Below are positions 10,500-22,621 of a DNA stretch of 64,000 bases, piece by piece. The translations under genes were made by a program, and so were the position numbers. Each line of letters begins with the position of its first letter. The stretch's first letter is position 1. Below the pieces are notes generated by a model that saw only the letters and a list, made by a program, of their open reading frames with translations, searched no databases and was not told the DNA's origin. The DNA is from Diphasiastrum complanatum. Taxonomy: Eukaryota > Streptophyta > Lycopodiopsida > Lycopodiales > Lycopodiaceae. The stretch is from NCBI GenBank assembly GCA_029204225.1, contig MU831575.1, positions 1 through 64,000 of the forward strand, given 5' to 3'.

Positions 10500-10754
10500 T
10501 CAAGTTCTCCTGGCTCTTTTTCTAGAAGCTGGTTTTCTTTGGAAAATTGCCTTTGCTCTGGCTTCTTCTGCTTCATTTTGCTGCACCAATGTCCTTCCAT
10601 TTGTCCTCAAAAGGTAATAATTCATAGTAAGGTAATCTTCACTGAATGAGAGGGCTGGATAACCTCCCACTCCGTGATTTTCCAATGGTCCAAGTGGTGT
10701 TGGAATCTTGATCTCGCCGCTTAAAGAGTAGAGACTTTGAAATGAGAGAAACAC
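10500..10754 (-). other. Unrecognised 84-codon ORF upstream of a polypurine-like tract
   Basis: The frame ends in a strongly basic tail (RKPASRKRARRT). I see no known domain. Its place just before the purine run at 10458-10470 would fit the 3' end of a minus-strand retroelement coding region. The ORF could equally be chance. Confidence 0.2.
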
Positions 10755-10837
10755 ATTTTGATTTGATATCTATATTTGATCAGTGAACAATATTTTTGGT
10801 GTGATCTTGCTATTTGGAATGTCCTACTTTAATAGAT

Positions 10838-11460
10838 TCCTTATATACCTATATTGAGTCGAACTCTTAATTGTAGCTATTGCTGCTAATTAAGATCTTT
10901 CCAATTCTAATTAAATATTTCTGATCTACTGCTAATTTAGTTATGATGAGCCTTTATGCGAAAAAACAAATAGAACAAATAACAGCTGATTTTAGAAGAA
11001 CATTTGATAGACATAATGCATTCAAGAATTATGTGTCATAGACAAGAGATAAGAAAAAAATTTGTTTAATTATAGTGATTCCTAGAGCACTATTTGGCAT
11101 ATCGCACAGCATGTTATCATAAGAGAAAACTCTATCTCTTACGAATAGAATAGATGACCACTGCTTATTAGCGAATACTTCTATCTATATCTCTATATGT
11201 CTAACCTTAGAAGTGTGATTGATGCAGCTCATCTCACTTACTAGTGAATGACTTTTCATCCTCACATTCAACATTCAGTCACTCTAACTTGTCTGTCTGT
11301 AATAACCCTCTCTCTGTGTGTAATCGTTCTCCCATCCGTCCTCTATATGTATATGATCATAGGAAGGAGATGGTCTTTAATGTAAGTGAATGATTACAAG
11401 AACTGCTTAACCTACCATGTCATGATATTTAGTTCTTGTTGTCAGCTTCGTCTGTGGTAT
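10838..11460 (-). repeat. LTR-like repeat (family H), related to about 35550-36010
   Basis: The segment starting GAGTCGAACTC and continuing with an ATTGCTGCTAATTAAG-like stretch resembles 35575-36010 in the same orientation, including a later AAGTGTGATTG block. The 35.5-kb copy sits beside a minus-strand copia RT, which suggests an LTR. Exact ends were not determined. 11461-12000 beyond it holds nothing I recognise. Confidence 0.45.
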
Positions 11461-12010
11461 TAGTTTGTTGTCCTTGTACTTGGTTGATCGTGGGTCATAA
11501 AGTGCATCGACTCTAGGGCCGTGCCTTTGCAACCGTAGTTGAGGTCATTGCGGTTGGCCTTTGGTCATCGCTCATGGACCGCAGGAGTTGACTTGCAGTT
11601 CTCTACAAACATTTTTATTTGTTTGCTTGAAGTTGCGGTCTGCGGTTTATTGCAATCTACGATCTGTCGGACTTCGTCGTCATTACCGTTCATATATGTC
11701 CTGATGCAGTTGTGGTATTGGTGGATTGTAATTTGTGGACTGTAAGCTAATGATGCTTTGTGGGTGAAAACCTTAAGTTTCTTCAGGTGGCGTGAGTGTG
11801 CCGATTGCCTTGCCTTTGTCCCTTCTGCTGATAGCAGATTTCTCGTGCATCATAGGTGTTTTGGGCACAAGTTGTATGTTGGGTTGTTCGTCATCTGAAC
11901 TATCACTCAGTTCGTCTGGAATTCAAACATCTTCATGTTCCTGATTGTCAGGATACGCTCCCTCTGTTGATGTCGGTAGGTTGCAGCATTGCTCCCCAAG
12001 AATCTCATAG

Positions 12011-12540
12011 CTAACTAAATTTTTCAATGTCAACATGTATGCCTTTCTTTGAAATTTTGTGTCCTAACAAAATACATTTCTTCATATCAAAATAACATTT
12101 GGAAGTGTGTAATTTTAATGATGTCTCTTGACATCTTCTTAAGGTCTTTTCTAGTGCCTCTAGATGATCTTTAGTGGATGAATAAATACAAAAATTATCC
12201 ATGAAAATTTCTAAAAACTTTCTCAAAAATTTCTAACAAAATTTAGTCATCATACGTTGGAATGTTGTAGGTGCATTACACAAACCAAAGGGCATACATG
12301 TATAAGCGTAAGTCCCCTGGTCAGTGGTAAAGGTGTCTTTGGATCTATCCTCTTCTTTGATAAAGACTTGGTTGTATCCCGAAAAACCAATTAAAAAACT
12401 ATAATGTTCGTGACCTGCTACTTGGTCTAAAATAATGTTTGTGTATGGCAGGGGATGGTAATCTTTTGTAGTAGCTACGTACAACTTTCTAAAGTCTTGG
12501 CATACTCTAATCTATATTTATATCTCATTGTTCCGTATTA
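12011..12540 (-). pseudogene. Ty3/gypsy reverse transcriptase fragment
   Basis: The minus strand reads CQDFRKLYVATTKDYHPLPY, then FLIGFSGYNQVFI, MPFGLCNAPTTFQRMM and IFMDNFCIYSS, the gypsy RT order. An in-frame stop at 12233-12235 interrupts it. The polymerase box that is usually F/Y-x-D-D reads FMDN, so the second catalytic Asp is lost. About 170 residues of RT remain. No gag, protease or integrase is visible nearby. Confidence 0.85.
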
Positions 12541-12771
12541 TTTTTGTTTTTTCTTGGTAGTGTTTAGGGTCAAAGTCTACAAGTAAACTACTTTCATCAT
12601 GCTTAAACATAACAGATGGACGAGCTAAATGCCACAAGTTAAAAATTGTAAATAACTAACATCGACAATAGCAGAATGACTATATTCCAAACTAGGTCAA
12701 GAAATACATTTAAACTCAATGACTCACAATAATAGTGTTCAAGTTTTTCATCACACAAGTCTCAGAGCTTG

Positions 12772-13688
12772 TTAGAGATGTGGTACATTTCTCTCTCTAG
12801 ATAATACTTGAAATAACTCAGAAATAGTGAGACATGGTTGATGCATAACCATGTTGTTGTCAATGTTCAACCCCAAAATAACAATGTAGATAAAGTACAT
12901 ATGCTTGCAAGGTGTAAATTTGCCTCTCATTGTTCCTCTCACGCAATCCTCACAAGTGCAGTTTGGAGATTCTTGGATCATAACCAGTATATGTTTTCAT
13001 TTGGATTTGTTGCAAAACTCTGCACATGAAAAGAAACGTCTCGATTTTTAACCTTCACATCCTCCTTGACAATGCATGCCCGCATTTCGATAGCTCTTGC
13101 AATTCTCTCCTTTGCAACAATAGAAATTGAGTGCCTTCTTCTGGTTTTTCCTTTTTGTGGAGGAGTTGCAAATTCTTCCATGTGTGGGCCTATTTGCTGC
13201 CCATCAAATGGGCATGCTATTCTAGTTTCATGTTCTCCCATACACTCCAACATTTAGCCACCCTTATTCAGTATGTCTATCTCATCTAGGCTAAGGGATG
13301 TTCCAATGCTTACACACCATCTACCTTCATTTTTGGAGGGTGCTATCAATATATTTTTATTTAGCTGCCATGTATGAGTGATATCAGTAGGACAGAACCA
13401 CATAAATTGCATTGTTTCACCGCTATTATACTGACGTCTACCAAAAAAACTAGGAGCAACAATGGTTTCTGTTGCTTTCCCTACTGTCAACAAAGTACTG
13501 CATTTCTTTCTATCATCTAGCATGCCCATATTGGTATGCATCGTATACCCCACATGGTATGTGACGTATAGCCCACATGGTCTTGTGAATCTCTCTTTCT
13601 GCAATAGCACTTGCAAGTTGCATATGTCATTTGACGATGCGTTCACGATGAGGCACTTCAGATTGACTTGTGCTGTGTCTCGACACAT
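12772..13688 (-). pseudogene. SWIM zinc-finger protein remnant
   Basis: Two consecutive open stretches in one frame (13254-13688, then 12978-13253) are separated by a single TAA just above 13253. A one-base frame change near 12978 leads into 12772-12981. The last part reads C-T-C-E-D-C, about 15 residues, then P-C-K-H. This fits the SWIM pattern C-x-C-xn-C-x-H found in Mutator-like transposases, FAR1/FHY3-type factors and other plant nuclear proteins. The residues just before it (SFATNPNENIYW) have the beta-strand look typical of the start of SWIM domains. No DDE transposase core is seen, so the parent may be a transposon or a host-like SWIM protein. It is broken, and nothing suggests expression. 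Confidence 0.6.
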
Positions 13689-13699
13689 TCACATACACA

Positions 13700-15740
13700 A
13701 TATCGGGCCTATGGGAGACATTGACATCATCCTTTGTCCAATCAACCACAATGGAGATCAGTGGTTTAGAATGATAGCCACAAAAACTTTGGAAGAAAAG
13801 GGATTCTCATTGGGTTTGGAGAAAGTGAATGCTTTGCGTTTGGTAGATGTTTCTAATGGGACCAAGTGTCAATGGCTCAAAAATTGCCTGGGAGGAGATG
13901 CGGCTCGAGACCAGTACAATATTCCTGTTGGTGACAAGATGTTTCACATTTGGGTTGCCAGAGAAGTATTCTACTGGCACTTAGACTGGAGGCTTTGAGG
14001 ATTCTTGAGCTATGTCAGGATGCTGGAGGTAATTCTTTGCCAATGAGGTTTTTAATATTAGACAAGAGGTTTTGAAAATTATTGCATAAAAATGAAGAAA
14101 CCTTCCAGTTAAAACAAAGTTTGCACTATACATTTGATTTTGAGTAACAATGTTTTTATTCTTAGGACTCTTTTGGTGTTGGGGGTAGAGGGAATTACAT
14201 TATATTTAATAACCACGCTGACTTTATAGACTGTGCGCATGATCTCCTGGAGTTCTGCCTAGAACTTGCTTTACTGTGGAACTCCGGAAACGTCATACAC
14301 CGTTTGCATCTTATAAGAAGTTTCTATAAGGAAAGGATGAACATATGTTGGTTTCACATCTGCAGCTTAAGCATTGATACGTTATGCTAATTGAAATTCA
14401 GGCTTAGGCTTGTTACAGATTGATATTGAGATTCGGTTGTTTTGAGCAAAGTACCAAATAATGAAATCATGTGAAAAATAGCAGGGATCAGGTGTTTTTA
14501 GCATAGATTGCAATAAGAGACTATAATAGTATCTTGCACATTTTTTAGCTTCCAAAGGATAGTATACAAAATGCTATGCCTGCAAACTCATTAAAATAAA
14601 TTTCAAATTCTGGCTGAGAGTAAAATAATCATTTGAGAAATTTTAAAGTCCTTCGCATTGATAATTATTATTATTTTTTAGCTTGAATTGACAATTGTTT
14701 TTTGTGCATGTTATAGGATCTCTGGAATCTGCTACAAACACTTTCACGAAATATTTTACATCTATCAGATTGAGATTTGGAGATTACCTTTTTGACTCCA
14801 TATCTTCTGTGATGGAACCCATCCTGACCACCGAGACAAAGGAAGAGGCGAAGCTAGCAGCAAAGCGTGTGATGTGGAGGTGACATTGAATGTTTTTACA
14901 TTTGCATGGTAAAAACGTTTTTTACTGTGATGGCCTGAGTGAGTGGGAAGTGAAGTTCTGTCCTTGGATAGACTTCAAGGAGGGAGAATGTCCTCCCTCG
15001 GAAAAAACACAATACCAGCTGCATGAGAAAGGACGTTTGGTTGTGGATGATGATGATGATGCAACAGTGACAGAGATGGCACTGAGGTCCTTCCTTACTG
15101 CCACTCCCAAGAAGCCTCAGGTTGTAGAGAAGAAGAGCAAGAACAAAGTTGATGTTGCTATGCAACCTATAGACATATTCACAACAACCTTTTAACTTTG
15201 CTCCATCTTTGTGTTTTCTTTTTGGTTGATTATTGCTTGCTTTAAATCTTATTCCATTTATAATTCAAATGAGTTTTTGTTTCTATGTATAGGATACCAT
15301 GCCTTACACGCCTGCTAAAAGAAGACGTGAGGAGTATGAGTACATGAAATTGGACATGGTAGGTGATAACACCAAGTTAACATCTACTATTGAGGTCATT
15401 GTGGGTGATGTAAACATGGTAAGGGAAGGATTATTGCATGGGGACAATCTACAAGGATATTAGGCCATGAAATGCTTTATGAAAAGAAATAATTCTTTGA
15501 GGAGGATTAGGAAAGGTAAGAGCACCACCTATAGTGCCGACATCATCATTGTGGACTTGCCATCAGGGTACACAGTTGATGGTGTCGTTGGTGGTGGGTC
15601 CACATGGAACAAATGGTCTGATGAGACACTTGAGGCCAGCCTAGATATATGTATGGTTGTACTGGATGACAGTGGTTGGACCATCCTTATCAGTCCCCCC
15701 ACTGTTGGAAGTAAATATGGTTTGTCAATGTTTGGCTAGA
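13700..15740 (+). pseudogene. Unrecognised coding-like exons, frame-broken
   Basis: Several plus-strand stretches look coding and end at splice-like sites. 13700-14031 ends at a GTAATT donor and changes frame near 13970. 14717-14880 follows a TTATAG acceptor. 14890-15195 has a short Asp run, then a Lys-rich tail. 15299-15739 starts with a Lys/Arg cluster (PAKRRR) and has one in-frame TAG at 15461. I do not recognise a family. The first piece contains CPINHNGDQW, vaguely like the His/Trp box of Ulp1-type cysteine proteases, but the catalytic His is not there. Either a decayed transposon gene or a decayed host gene is possible. Confidence 0.35.
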
Positions 15741-15769
15741 TCTACTCACGATGTGGTGTAGTAATAGCA

Positions 15770-16169
15770 AGATAGCTTAATCTCAAAAGTGTTATTTTAC
15801 AAGGGAAATGCCTCTCTTCTTATAGCAAGAAGGGCCTTCCATAAGCTTCTACTGACTTATGGGATTAATTTCTAAAACTTGCAATTCTAAGACTTCTAAA
15901 CTTCTCTACTCTAACTTAGAAAGCCTAAGACTCTAAACTTAGAACTCAAGATAACTTAGAATCTTTCATTTTCTAAGCTTAAGTTTCTAAGTTTAAGTTC
16001 TCTAAGTTAAGTTTTCTAACTTAGAAGTTTGGAATTTAATTAAGTTTCTACCCATGGACTTATAACACACATGCCATGGTAGGAGTTTATTAACAAGTAC
16101 TCATAGTGGACTTATATATACACATGCCACGGTGTTTTATTTTACTTTGATTTTACTTTGTTGCTAACA
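15770..16169 (-). repeat. Ty3/gypsy LTR fragment (same family as 59858-60671)
   Basis: In minus orientation it starts TGTTAGCAAC at 16169 and continues with the same series of blocks as the LTR at 59858: CATGCCATGG-type words, repeated TCTAAGTT words, then GGAAGGCCCTTCTTGC. It lacks the distal end. It interrupts the coding-like exons of 13.7-16.8 kb. Confidence 0.75.
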
Positions 16170-16172
16170 CCC

Positions 16173-16812
16173 ACTCATAGATTGCAAGTTGAGATTCAGA
16201 TCAGCCAATGGAAGTTGGCTATTCAGAGACGTGTTGTGCTGAGAGGAATTGAAAAATTTGGAAGAGGAGAGGATGGCATGAATGTAAGCTGTGATTTTTT
16301 CATTGCAAGTTTGTTCACATGCAATGCTTGCATATTTATGAAAATTAATGCACTATAACTTGGATCTTCTTCGATACATATAGTTTCATAGTCATGAATT
16401 TGCTTGGAAGTATGTATGTGACTATGTGAGTATAATTTCATAGTTATAAATTTGCTTGGAAGATCTATTTATGTAAGTATGTGAGTTGCTTGTTCTAACA
16501 TAGTGTTGTCGTTATTTGCAGATGCACTTTATGGATGTGTACCTTCTCTCGAGAAAATGGTCCATGCCCTTAATTGACTGAAATCGGTCAAAATATTTTG
16601 ATACCGGCTTGTTGGATGTGGATAGTGATATTTGGACACACTATTTGCCACATTCAGAGTGGTCTAAAGACACAAGGAACAATAGGCCAATACGAGATAG
16701 TTCTGAAAAAAGTGAATATTTCATGTTATTCTTGCTTTCCGCATTCTGCCTTGAGGGTGGTGTGGCGTTGGACCTACATGTAGGTGTAGGTACCTCGGTC
16801 CTTGCTGCTTGA
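16173..16812 (+). pseudogene. Further coding-like exons of the unrecognised gene
   Basis: The segment ending at 16284 (VVLRGIEKFGRGEDGMN) is followed by a GTAAGC donor. 16522-16730 follows a TTTGCAG acceptor and reads through HYLPHSEWSKD, with a stop early in the exon. The pieces match the style of the exons before the LTR insertion, so I take them as the same broken gene. Element C begins at 16983. Confidence 0.3.
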
Positions 16813-16982
16813 AAGGCTGGTGGGTTTTGGTATGGACAGCGATGAAGAATGCATAAGTTGGTTGAAAGAGAATAGAGGAGAGACTTGATTGTCAGAAGAA
16901 AGTGGGAAAATGTTTAGGTGCATTGTTTTTGCTTTTGAAATTAGCTGTGTAACGGTTTTTTTCTCTTGTGTAGTCATGGAGG

Positions 16983-17638
16983 TGTTAAAATTGGAAAAAC
17001 AAATCATATTGATTTCTTGGCTTGCTACAAATGTTGAACCATGCAAGTATGTAGCTCATAAATGCAAAATGCCAAGTTTGGCCTATATAGAACTTGAGCT
17101 ACATGGTTATGTAATGTCTAGTTTGAAGAATACAACTTGCATATAGTTTGTAGACATAGAATTGGCAAATTCATGCTTGTAGAAACTCATGGCAATTCAC
17201 ATGCATTAATTGTAAGTGATCCATAGTGACATGCAAGGCATGCACAAAGTGTAATGGACACATGCATGATGATTTGTACTTTGTTAGTTAGAACTAGTAC
17301 ACTTGTAAAAAGCTGGTAGAATTTCATGCATGGCAAGTGACAAATGTCACATAGACTCTAGATGTCACTTTAGTAGTCATTTTGGAATGGATGGATGTGG
17401 TTCTACCTCGAGGTACCTCAAACTCCATAAATATGTGTAGCTCTCCTCACAATCAATGATGAAGAACCAAAGTTTTGTAGCTACCTCATGCCATTTTGGA
17501 TCTAAACTATTTTGCTTGTTATCTCTCTAGCTTTCTGTCTCTAACTCGTGTTGAAGCTAATGCTAATACACTAAAATCTTGTACTTTTGTTTATTCTTTG
17601 ATTCATTGCTATCACATTCTGATGCTTAGCATGCTAGA
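16983..17638 (+). repeat. 5' LTR of element C, first 656 bp
   Basis: It starts TGTTAAAATTGG and is collinear with 29611-29886 plus 30481-30849 of the 3' LTR. It stops at GCTAGATTG. In the 3' LTR the same word is followed by TGATTAAGTCATTTC, but here by inverted gag sequence. The remaining 131 bp of the LTR are found, inverted, at 19375-19505. Confidence 0.85.
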
Positions 17639-18623
17639 TTGAAAGGTAAGATTGAGTCAAATGACTCCTTTGAATAGCACATATGTAGCAAGCTCCATCT
17701 TTCTTGAAAGGTGATGAAGAAAAACTGGACACCATGAGTGATCCTTCTCCATCACTTGCAACAGAATCTTCTTCAATCTCTTTAGAGAGATTGGCTTGCT
17801 TGAGTTGGTTTTCCTTCTTAAAACAATTAGAGGCATAGTGCCCCTTCTTGCCACAGAGGAAACACTTCATTTTCTTCTTCTTGGTCTTTGAATTAGAAGG
17901 ATAAGATGTATCATCCTCTCCACCATCTTTGTCTCGATCTTTGTCTTTGTCTTTGTTGGATGCTTGAGAGAACCAGTTCTTACTCCTTCCTTTCTGCTTG
18001 CCTTTGACAAAGAGGGCTTTGTTACTTCCACCATGCTCGAGTTTGTTCATCCTAGAGAGTTTATAGCTTTGCCTAGATTTTTTCAGAAATAAGAATTCCT
18101 TGGAGAGTTTCTAGATTAGGCAACTCCTCTTTAATAGCAAAAGACTGAACAAGATTATCATAGTTATCTCTCAAGCCATTCAATATGACTTGAACTAGCT
18201 CATCTTGGTTAATAGCAACACCAACACAGGAAAGCTCTCTATGTAGATCTTTAACACTCAGAACATAGTTAGATGCACCTCTTCACTTCTTTGGAAACTT
18301 TAGAGAATCTAGTTCATAAGAGTGAGTATTCTAGAAGTATTCTTTGCTTCATAGATGGTCTTTAGTGCATCTTAAGCTTCTTTGGATGTAGTGCAAGGTC
18401 CTATCTCTCTCAAAATTTCATTAGATACATTCATAATAATGAAATGTAGAGCCATTCTAGCTTTTTTCTTGTACTTAAAAATTTCAGCCTGTGCTTGAGG
18501 CTCCTCCTCAACACCAAGCACAATATCCATAACATCCTGGAGTATCAAAATAGACTCCATTCTGAACTTCCAAATTGAGTAATTAGAACTGGCTTCTAGA
18601 AGATATCCTCCCTGAGATGCCAT
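17639..18623 (-). pseudogene. Gag and protease start of element C (inverted)
   Basis: The start codon at 18623 opens MASQGGYLLEASSNYSIW, like the gag N-termini of A and E. The frame is lost after 18372 and recovered at 18050-17634, which carries a zinc knuckle CFLCGKKGHYASNCF and then the protease region. There the usual D-S-G-A-S-S-H is replaced by C-A-I-Q-R-S-H, so the catalytic Asp is gone. Frameshifts lie between 18050 and 18372. Confidence 0.82.
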
Positions 18624-19361
18624 TTTAATGAAGACTTCTTAGTTATTGGACTGAGATATGTTTGAGCTTGTTCCAATTAGACTTAAAGTTGTTGCTCTCT
18701 TTCACTATAGGTATTTTCAAGGATGTACTACCTTCCTATGTGAAACACTTGCAACTGTATTTGAGATGACTCTCAAATATTCCACAAAACAAGTTAACTA
18801 GATCAGACACACAAAGTTGATTGAGACACTTTGGCTAGTTTGAATCCTACTTTTGGCACGTGTGAAACGTTTCAAAAGAAAACACAATTGACTCTTAGAA
18901 GGCTCAAAAGTGTTCAGTAGTTTAAACTCATTTCTTGTGTAGGATGTTCAAAACAATGGATTCAGAACAAAGCAAAATTGAATCAAATCAAAATGTTGTC
19001 ACTCAGATTTTGGCCCTATCCCTATCCTCTTTAAGAGCTTATAGCTCTTGCTAAATACATCAAATTGATTTGGTTTTAGTTTCTATAAAAAGTACAAATC
19101 ATAAGCTTTCCATTAAGCTATAACACTGCTATCTTTGGATCTATTAGCAAGGAGAACAAAGGGATTGAAAATCTTTGATTTTCACACGTGCGAAATTCCA
19201 GAATTCCATACTACCACTTTTCAGGTCTGAAAATTCAATTTCAATCCGATTTGATCCCAATACACTTTAGAGAAAGGTGAGAAAAAAATGCAAAACTACT
19301 TTTTTTACTTGATTTAGCTCTCAGTTTCTTGTACAATCAGAGATTTTGCAAAGCTTAATTT

Positions 19362-19374
19362 GGCTCTGATACCA
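19362..19374 (-). promoter_or_regulatory. Primer-binding site of element C
   Basis: The reverse complement reads TGGTATCAGAGCC, complementary to the 3' end of plant initiator-tRNA(Met), and directly follows the LTR end TTTTGTCA. It is inverted with the gag block. Confidence 0.85.
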
Positions 19375-19498
19375 TGACAAAATTTTCAGAATTCACACGT
19401 GTGGAGAATGTCCACAAGTATGATTGATCTTGATTAAGATTTGTGATTAGCACAGTAAGCTGATTCTAGATTGTTTAGCAAGATCTAGTTTAGAAGAA

Positions 19499-20789
19499 AT
19501 GACTCTCAAGAGATCTATTTATACTGCTAATGATCATGAGTGCCCAATAGAAGGAATTGGCAACATTCCATTGAAACTTGCACTTTCTAATGCTCTTTTT
19601 ATTCCAAAACTCACAAAGAACTTAATTAGTGTGAGAAAGTTGCTTGATATTGGTTGTGATGTAAAGTTCAACTCCAGTACTTGTTTTATCATAGAGAATG
19701 ATGAGATCCTTGCTGATGGATCTAGATCTGGTGGAATTTTTAAGTTGAATTCTTATGAGAATGCAAACCTTTGTGAAGTTGCTTTGTTATCTAAGGAGGA
19801 GTTGTGGCAAAGAAAGTTGGGTCATCCTAACTTTAAATCTATGTCTTCTATGGTTGAGAAGGTGAAGGCTATTGGTCTTCCAAAATCTCTTTCTAAAGAT
19901 TTCAAGCCTTGTGAGGCTTGTGCCATTGTAAAGTCACACAGAAAGCCATATCAAAAGTCTTTTCTAAAGACTACTCATCCTTTGGAGCTTATACACTCAA
20001 ATGTACATTTTTCATCTTCTAAAAGTATTGGTGGTGCAACATGTTTTGTCACCTTTATTGATGAATTTACTAGATATACTTGGTTGTATCTACTTTCTTC
20101 AAAGGCTATGATTTTTTATCACTTCCTAATCTTCAAAGCTTATGTTGAGAAAAAGTTTTCTTTTAAAGTTAAAGCTTTAATATGTGATGGAGGAGGTGAA
20201 TACATCTCCAACAAGTTTCATGAATACTGTGAAGGTGAAGGAATAAAGAGAGAGTTTTCTTGTGCTTATTCTCCATCTCAAAATGGAGTAGCTGAGAGGA
20301 AAAATAGATCTTTATGTGAATGTGCTAAAGCAATTCGGGTAGCAGCTTCTTTGCCTATTGATTATTGGGGTGAAGCTATAAATTGTGCAAACTATTTGTG
20401 CAATAGATTACCTCACAATGCACTTGCTGGAAAATCACCTTTTGAAGTCTTGTTTAGGAAGAAACCTAAGGTAGATCACCTTAGAGTTTTTGCTTGTGCT
20501 TGCTTTGTTAATGTGCCCTTGGAAACAAGGAAAACAGATGATCCTAATTCTATTAAAGGGATCATGGTTGGATATGCATCCAACAAGAAAGCTTACAGAA
20601 TATATGTTCCCTCTACCTCAACTACAATTGAGAGTAGGGATGTTATATTCCATGAAGATCAAAAATACATTCTTTAGGAGGCCGAGTTCAAATATTCTCA
20701 CAAAGATACTCCAATCATCACCCTTGAAGATTATCATGGAGAGATGGGGCCGAGAATTGAGGAGGAGTCACTTTGAATCTTTTCACCAA
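19499..20789 (+). pseudogene. Element C pre-integrase and integrase
   Basis: An open frame of 392 codons (19499-20677) with IYTANDHECPI, KLGHPNFKS, CEACAIVKSH, CDGGGEY and SQNGVAERKN. The first core Asp, usually in HSD, is Asn (HSNVHFSS), so catalysis is unlikely. After a stop at 20675 the same frame stays recognisable as the integrase-RT linker until element B interrupts it at 20795. The target duplication GGAGA occupies 20790-20794. Confidence 0.88.
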
Positions 20790-20794
20790 GGAGA

Positions 20795-21449
20795 TGTGAA
20801 AATTGTCAACATTTCCTAGCTAGTTTGAGGCCTAAATTGGCTAAAATTGTAAATAGTTTTGGTTCTGGAGTTTCACAAGTGTGAACCAGGCCACAATGTT
20901 TTTATTTACTGTATTTTTTCAGTATGATGAAGTGTCAAACTTCATACCCTTCAAAATGAGACCATTTTGATGTATTTTGGTCATATAAGCCATTTTTAGC
21001 TATTTTTCCTATATAGGGAATATCTAGGGTCAAGTACCTTCTAGAGAGAGGAGAGAGAGTCATCTTCCTCATCCATAAATAGTAGGGAAGTCGTGGAGAA
21101 CAGGTTGGAGAAACCTTTTGTATGCTTCATTGAGATCAATAGATCATTGTCATTGTTTCTTCCTCCATTGAGAGCATTGTTGTGTGTATTGTCTTCAAGC
21201 TATTGTGTATGATCTTAGGTGCTTTCCAAAAGTGATAGGCTGATGTATTATGGACTGTATAATGCTATTTTGGGCCGCACTTGATGTTTATGGAAGTTTC
21301 CATTTGTGATAAATGCTTTTTGATCAAGTTCTTTGCATTCTAGGTAGCATAGAATGTGTTGCCAATTCCTAGCTTATGTAGTTTGGAGTGCAAGCATTCA
21401 AGCCAATGATCTTGGAGTTTAGATCCACTTAGGATCTGTATTTTTCACA
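20795..21449 (+). repeat. 5' LTR of element B
   Basis: TGTGAAAATTG at the start and TTTTTCACA at the end. TATA-like CTATATAGG is at 21009-21017 and the palindrome-derived TTTCACAAGTGTGAAC at 20871-20886. The PBS begins at the next base. Confidence 0.96.
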
Positions 21450-21461
21450 TGGTATCAGAGC
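21450..21461 (+). promoter_or_regulatory. Primer-binding site of element B
   Basis: TGGTATCAGAGC, complementary to plant initiator-tRNA(Met), with no spacer after the LTR. The following 1160 bp (to 22621) are an untranslated leader with no convincing frame. Confidence 0.93.
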
Positions 21462-22621
21462 TGGTTGGCTTCTATTTACAGTAAGTATTCCATTTTTGGT
21501 GATATTTGGATGTTTGATCAAGTTCTAGCATGATTTTGCATTGCTTTGTTGATCAAATCTTACTAACCTTTGTTTTGTGAGTTGAACTTGTGGATCAAAA
21601 GCATATTTCAGGTCTATTGAAGATCAGAGGCTGAAAAGAAACTATTTTGGATCAGATCATAACACCTAATCATTTGTGATTGTGAGGCTTGTGCATATTC
21701 AATACTAACAATGTTCTTTTCAATCCTATTGTTGACAATCTCCATTCTTGGATGAACACTCTCCTTAAGTGGATGAAACTTCTCCTTAAGTGGATGACAA
21801 ATGCTCTTTTGAGTGAGTTGTAATTCTCCTAAAGGCTGAGCAAAGCTCCCATTTGGATGAAAGATCCCCTTTTTTGGGTGAACATATTGTAAGCTCCATT
21901 GTGAAGAGCATATTGTAAAGATTGTCATCAATTTTGGCATAAATTTTGGTGTACTTTGTTGAGCATGTAAGTAACTCTCCTTATGTAATTTGATTGGAGC
22001 ATTTGCTGGAAGGTGTTAACCATTATGCAAGTGTGTTTTCAGGTTCTTAACAGGTTGAGGAACATTCTCATGTGAAGTGATCTTAGATCTACATCTAAAC
22101 ACCAAGATTTGACAAGATAGTGAAGCTAGTCTTGTGATTCACTAAGTGTGCTCATTCATTCACCTCTAAATCTTGTATTTATCACTTGCTGGAGTTTATA
22201 AACTTTTAGAAGTGTGGTTTACATGTGGTTTTACAGGTTGAATCAATATCTTAGTGTGTTGATCATATGTTGATCAAGTTTGTTCATTACTAGGTAATCT
22301 TGGCATCCTAGTTTTGGGTATTTTCTAAGAATGCAAGTAACTCTTCACACCATAACTTGATTTGGTCACTTGCTGGAAAGTTTGAGAGCTTAAGCAAGAG
22401 TGTGTTCAGGTTGGTTTGATTTTGTAATCCATTCTTAGTGTGTGCAAAGTGTTGCATGTGTTTCAATCTTCCTTTCTATGCTTGGAAACCATCTAGGTTC
22501 AAGATAGAAGTGTTTTAGGGTCCTAAATCTTCATAGATCTCTTTATCTATCATTTGTTGAGAGAAAAGTGAGTGCTAAGTGCTTTAGGACAGAACCTAAA
22601 AGTTGAAGAAACATTAGAATC

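Larger units (their letters stand above)
17639..19505 (-). other. Inverted block of element C (LTR end, PBS, leader, gag)
   Basis: Read on the minus strand, the block starts with the missing LTR end (19505 down to 19375), then TGGTATCAGAGCC (PBS), leader and gag, and ends in the protease region next to the first LTR part. The integrase on the plus strand begins immediately after 19505. A single inversion of about 1.87 kb explains both junctions. AAATGACT occurs at 19498-19505 and again near the other end (around 17658), a possible microhomology. Confidence 0.82.

Noticed and set aside
10342-10617. 91-codon plus-strand ORF
   Set aside because: It crosses a probable LTR edge and lies antisense to another weak ORF. 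No motif.
13700-13998. Ulp1-type protease domain (CPINHNGDQW)
   Set aside because: The expected catalytic His next to Trp is Gln, and no Asp/Gln/Cys boxes follow. Similarity is too short.
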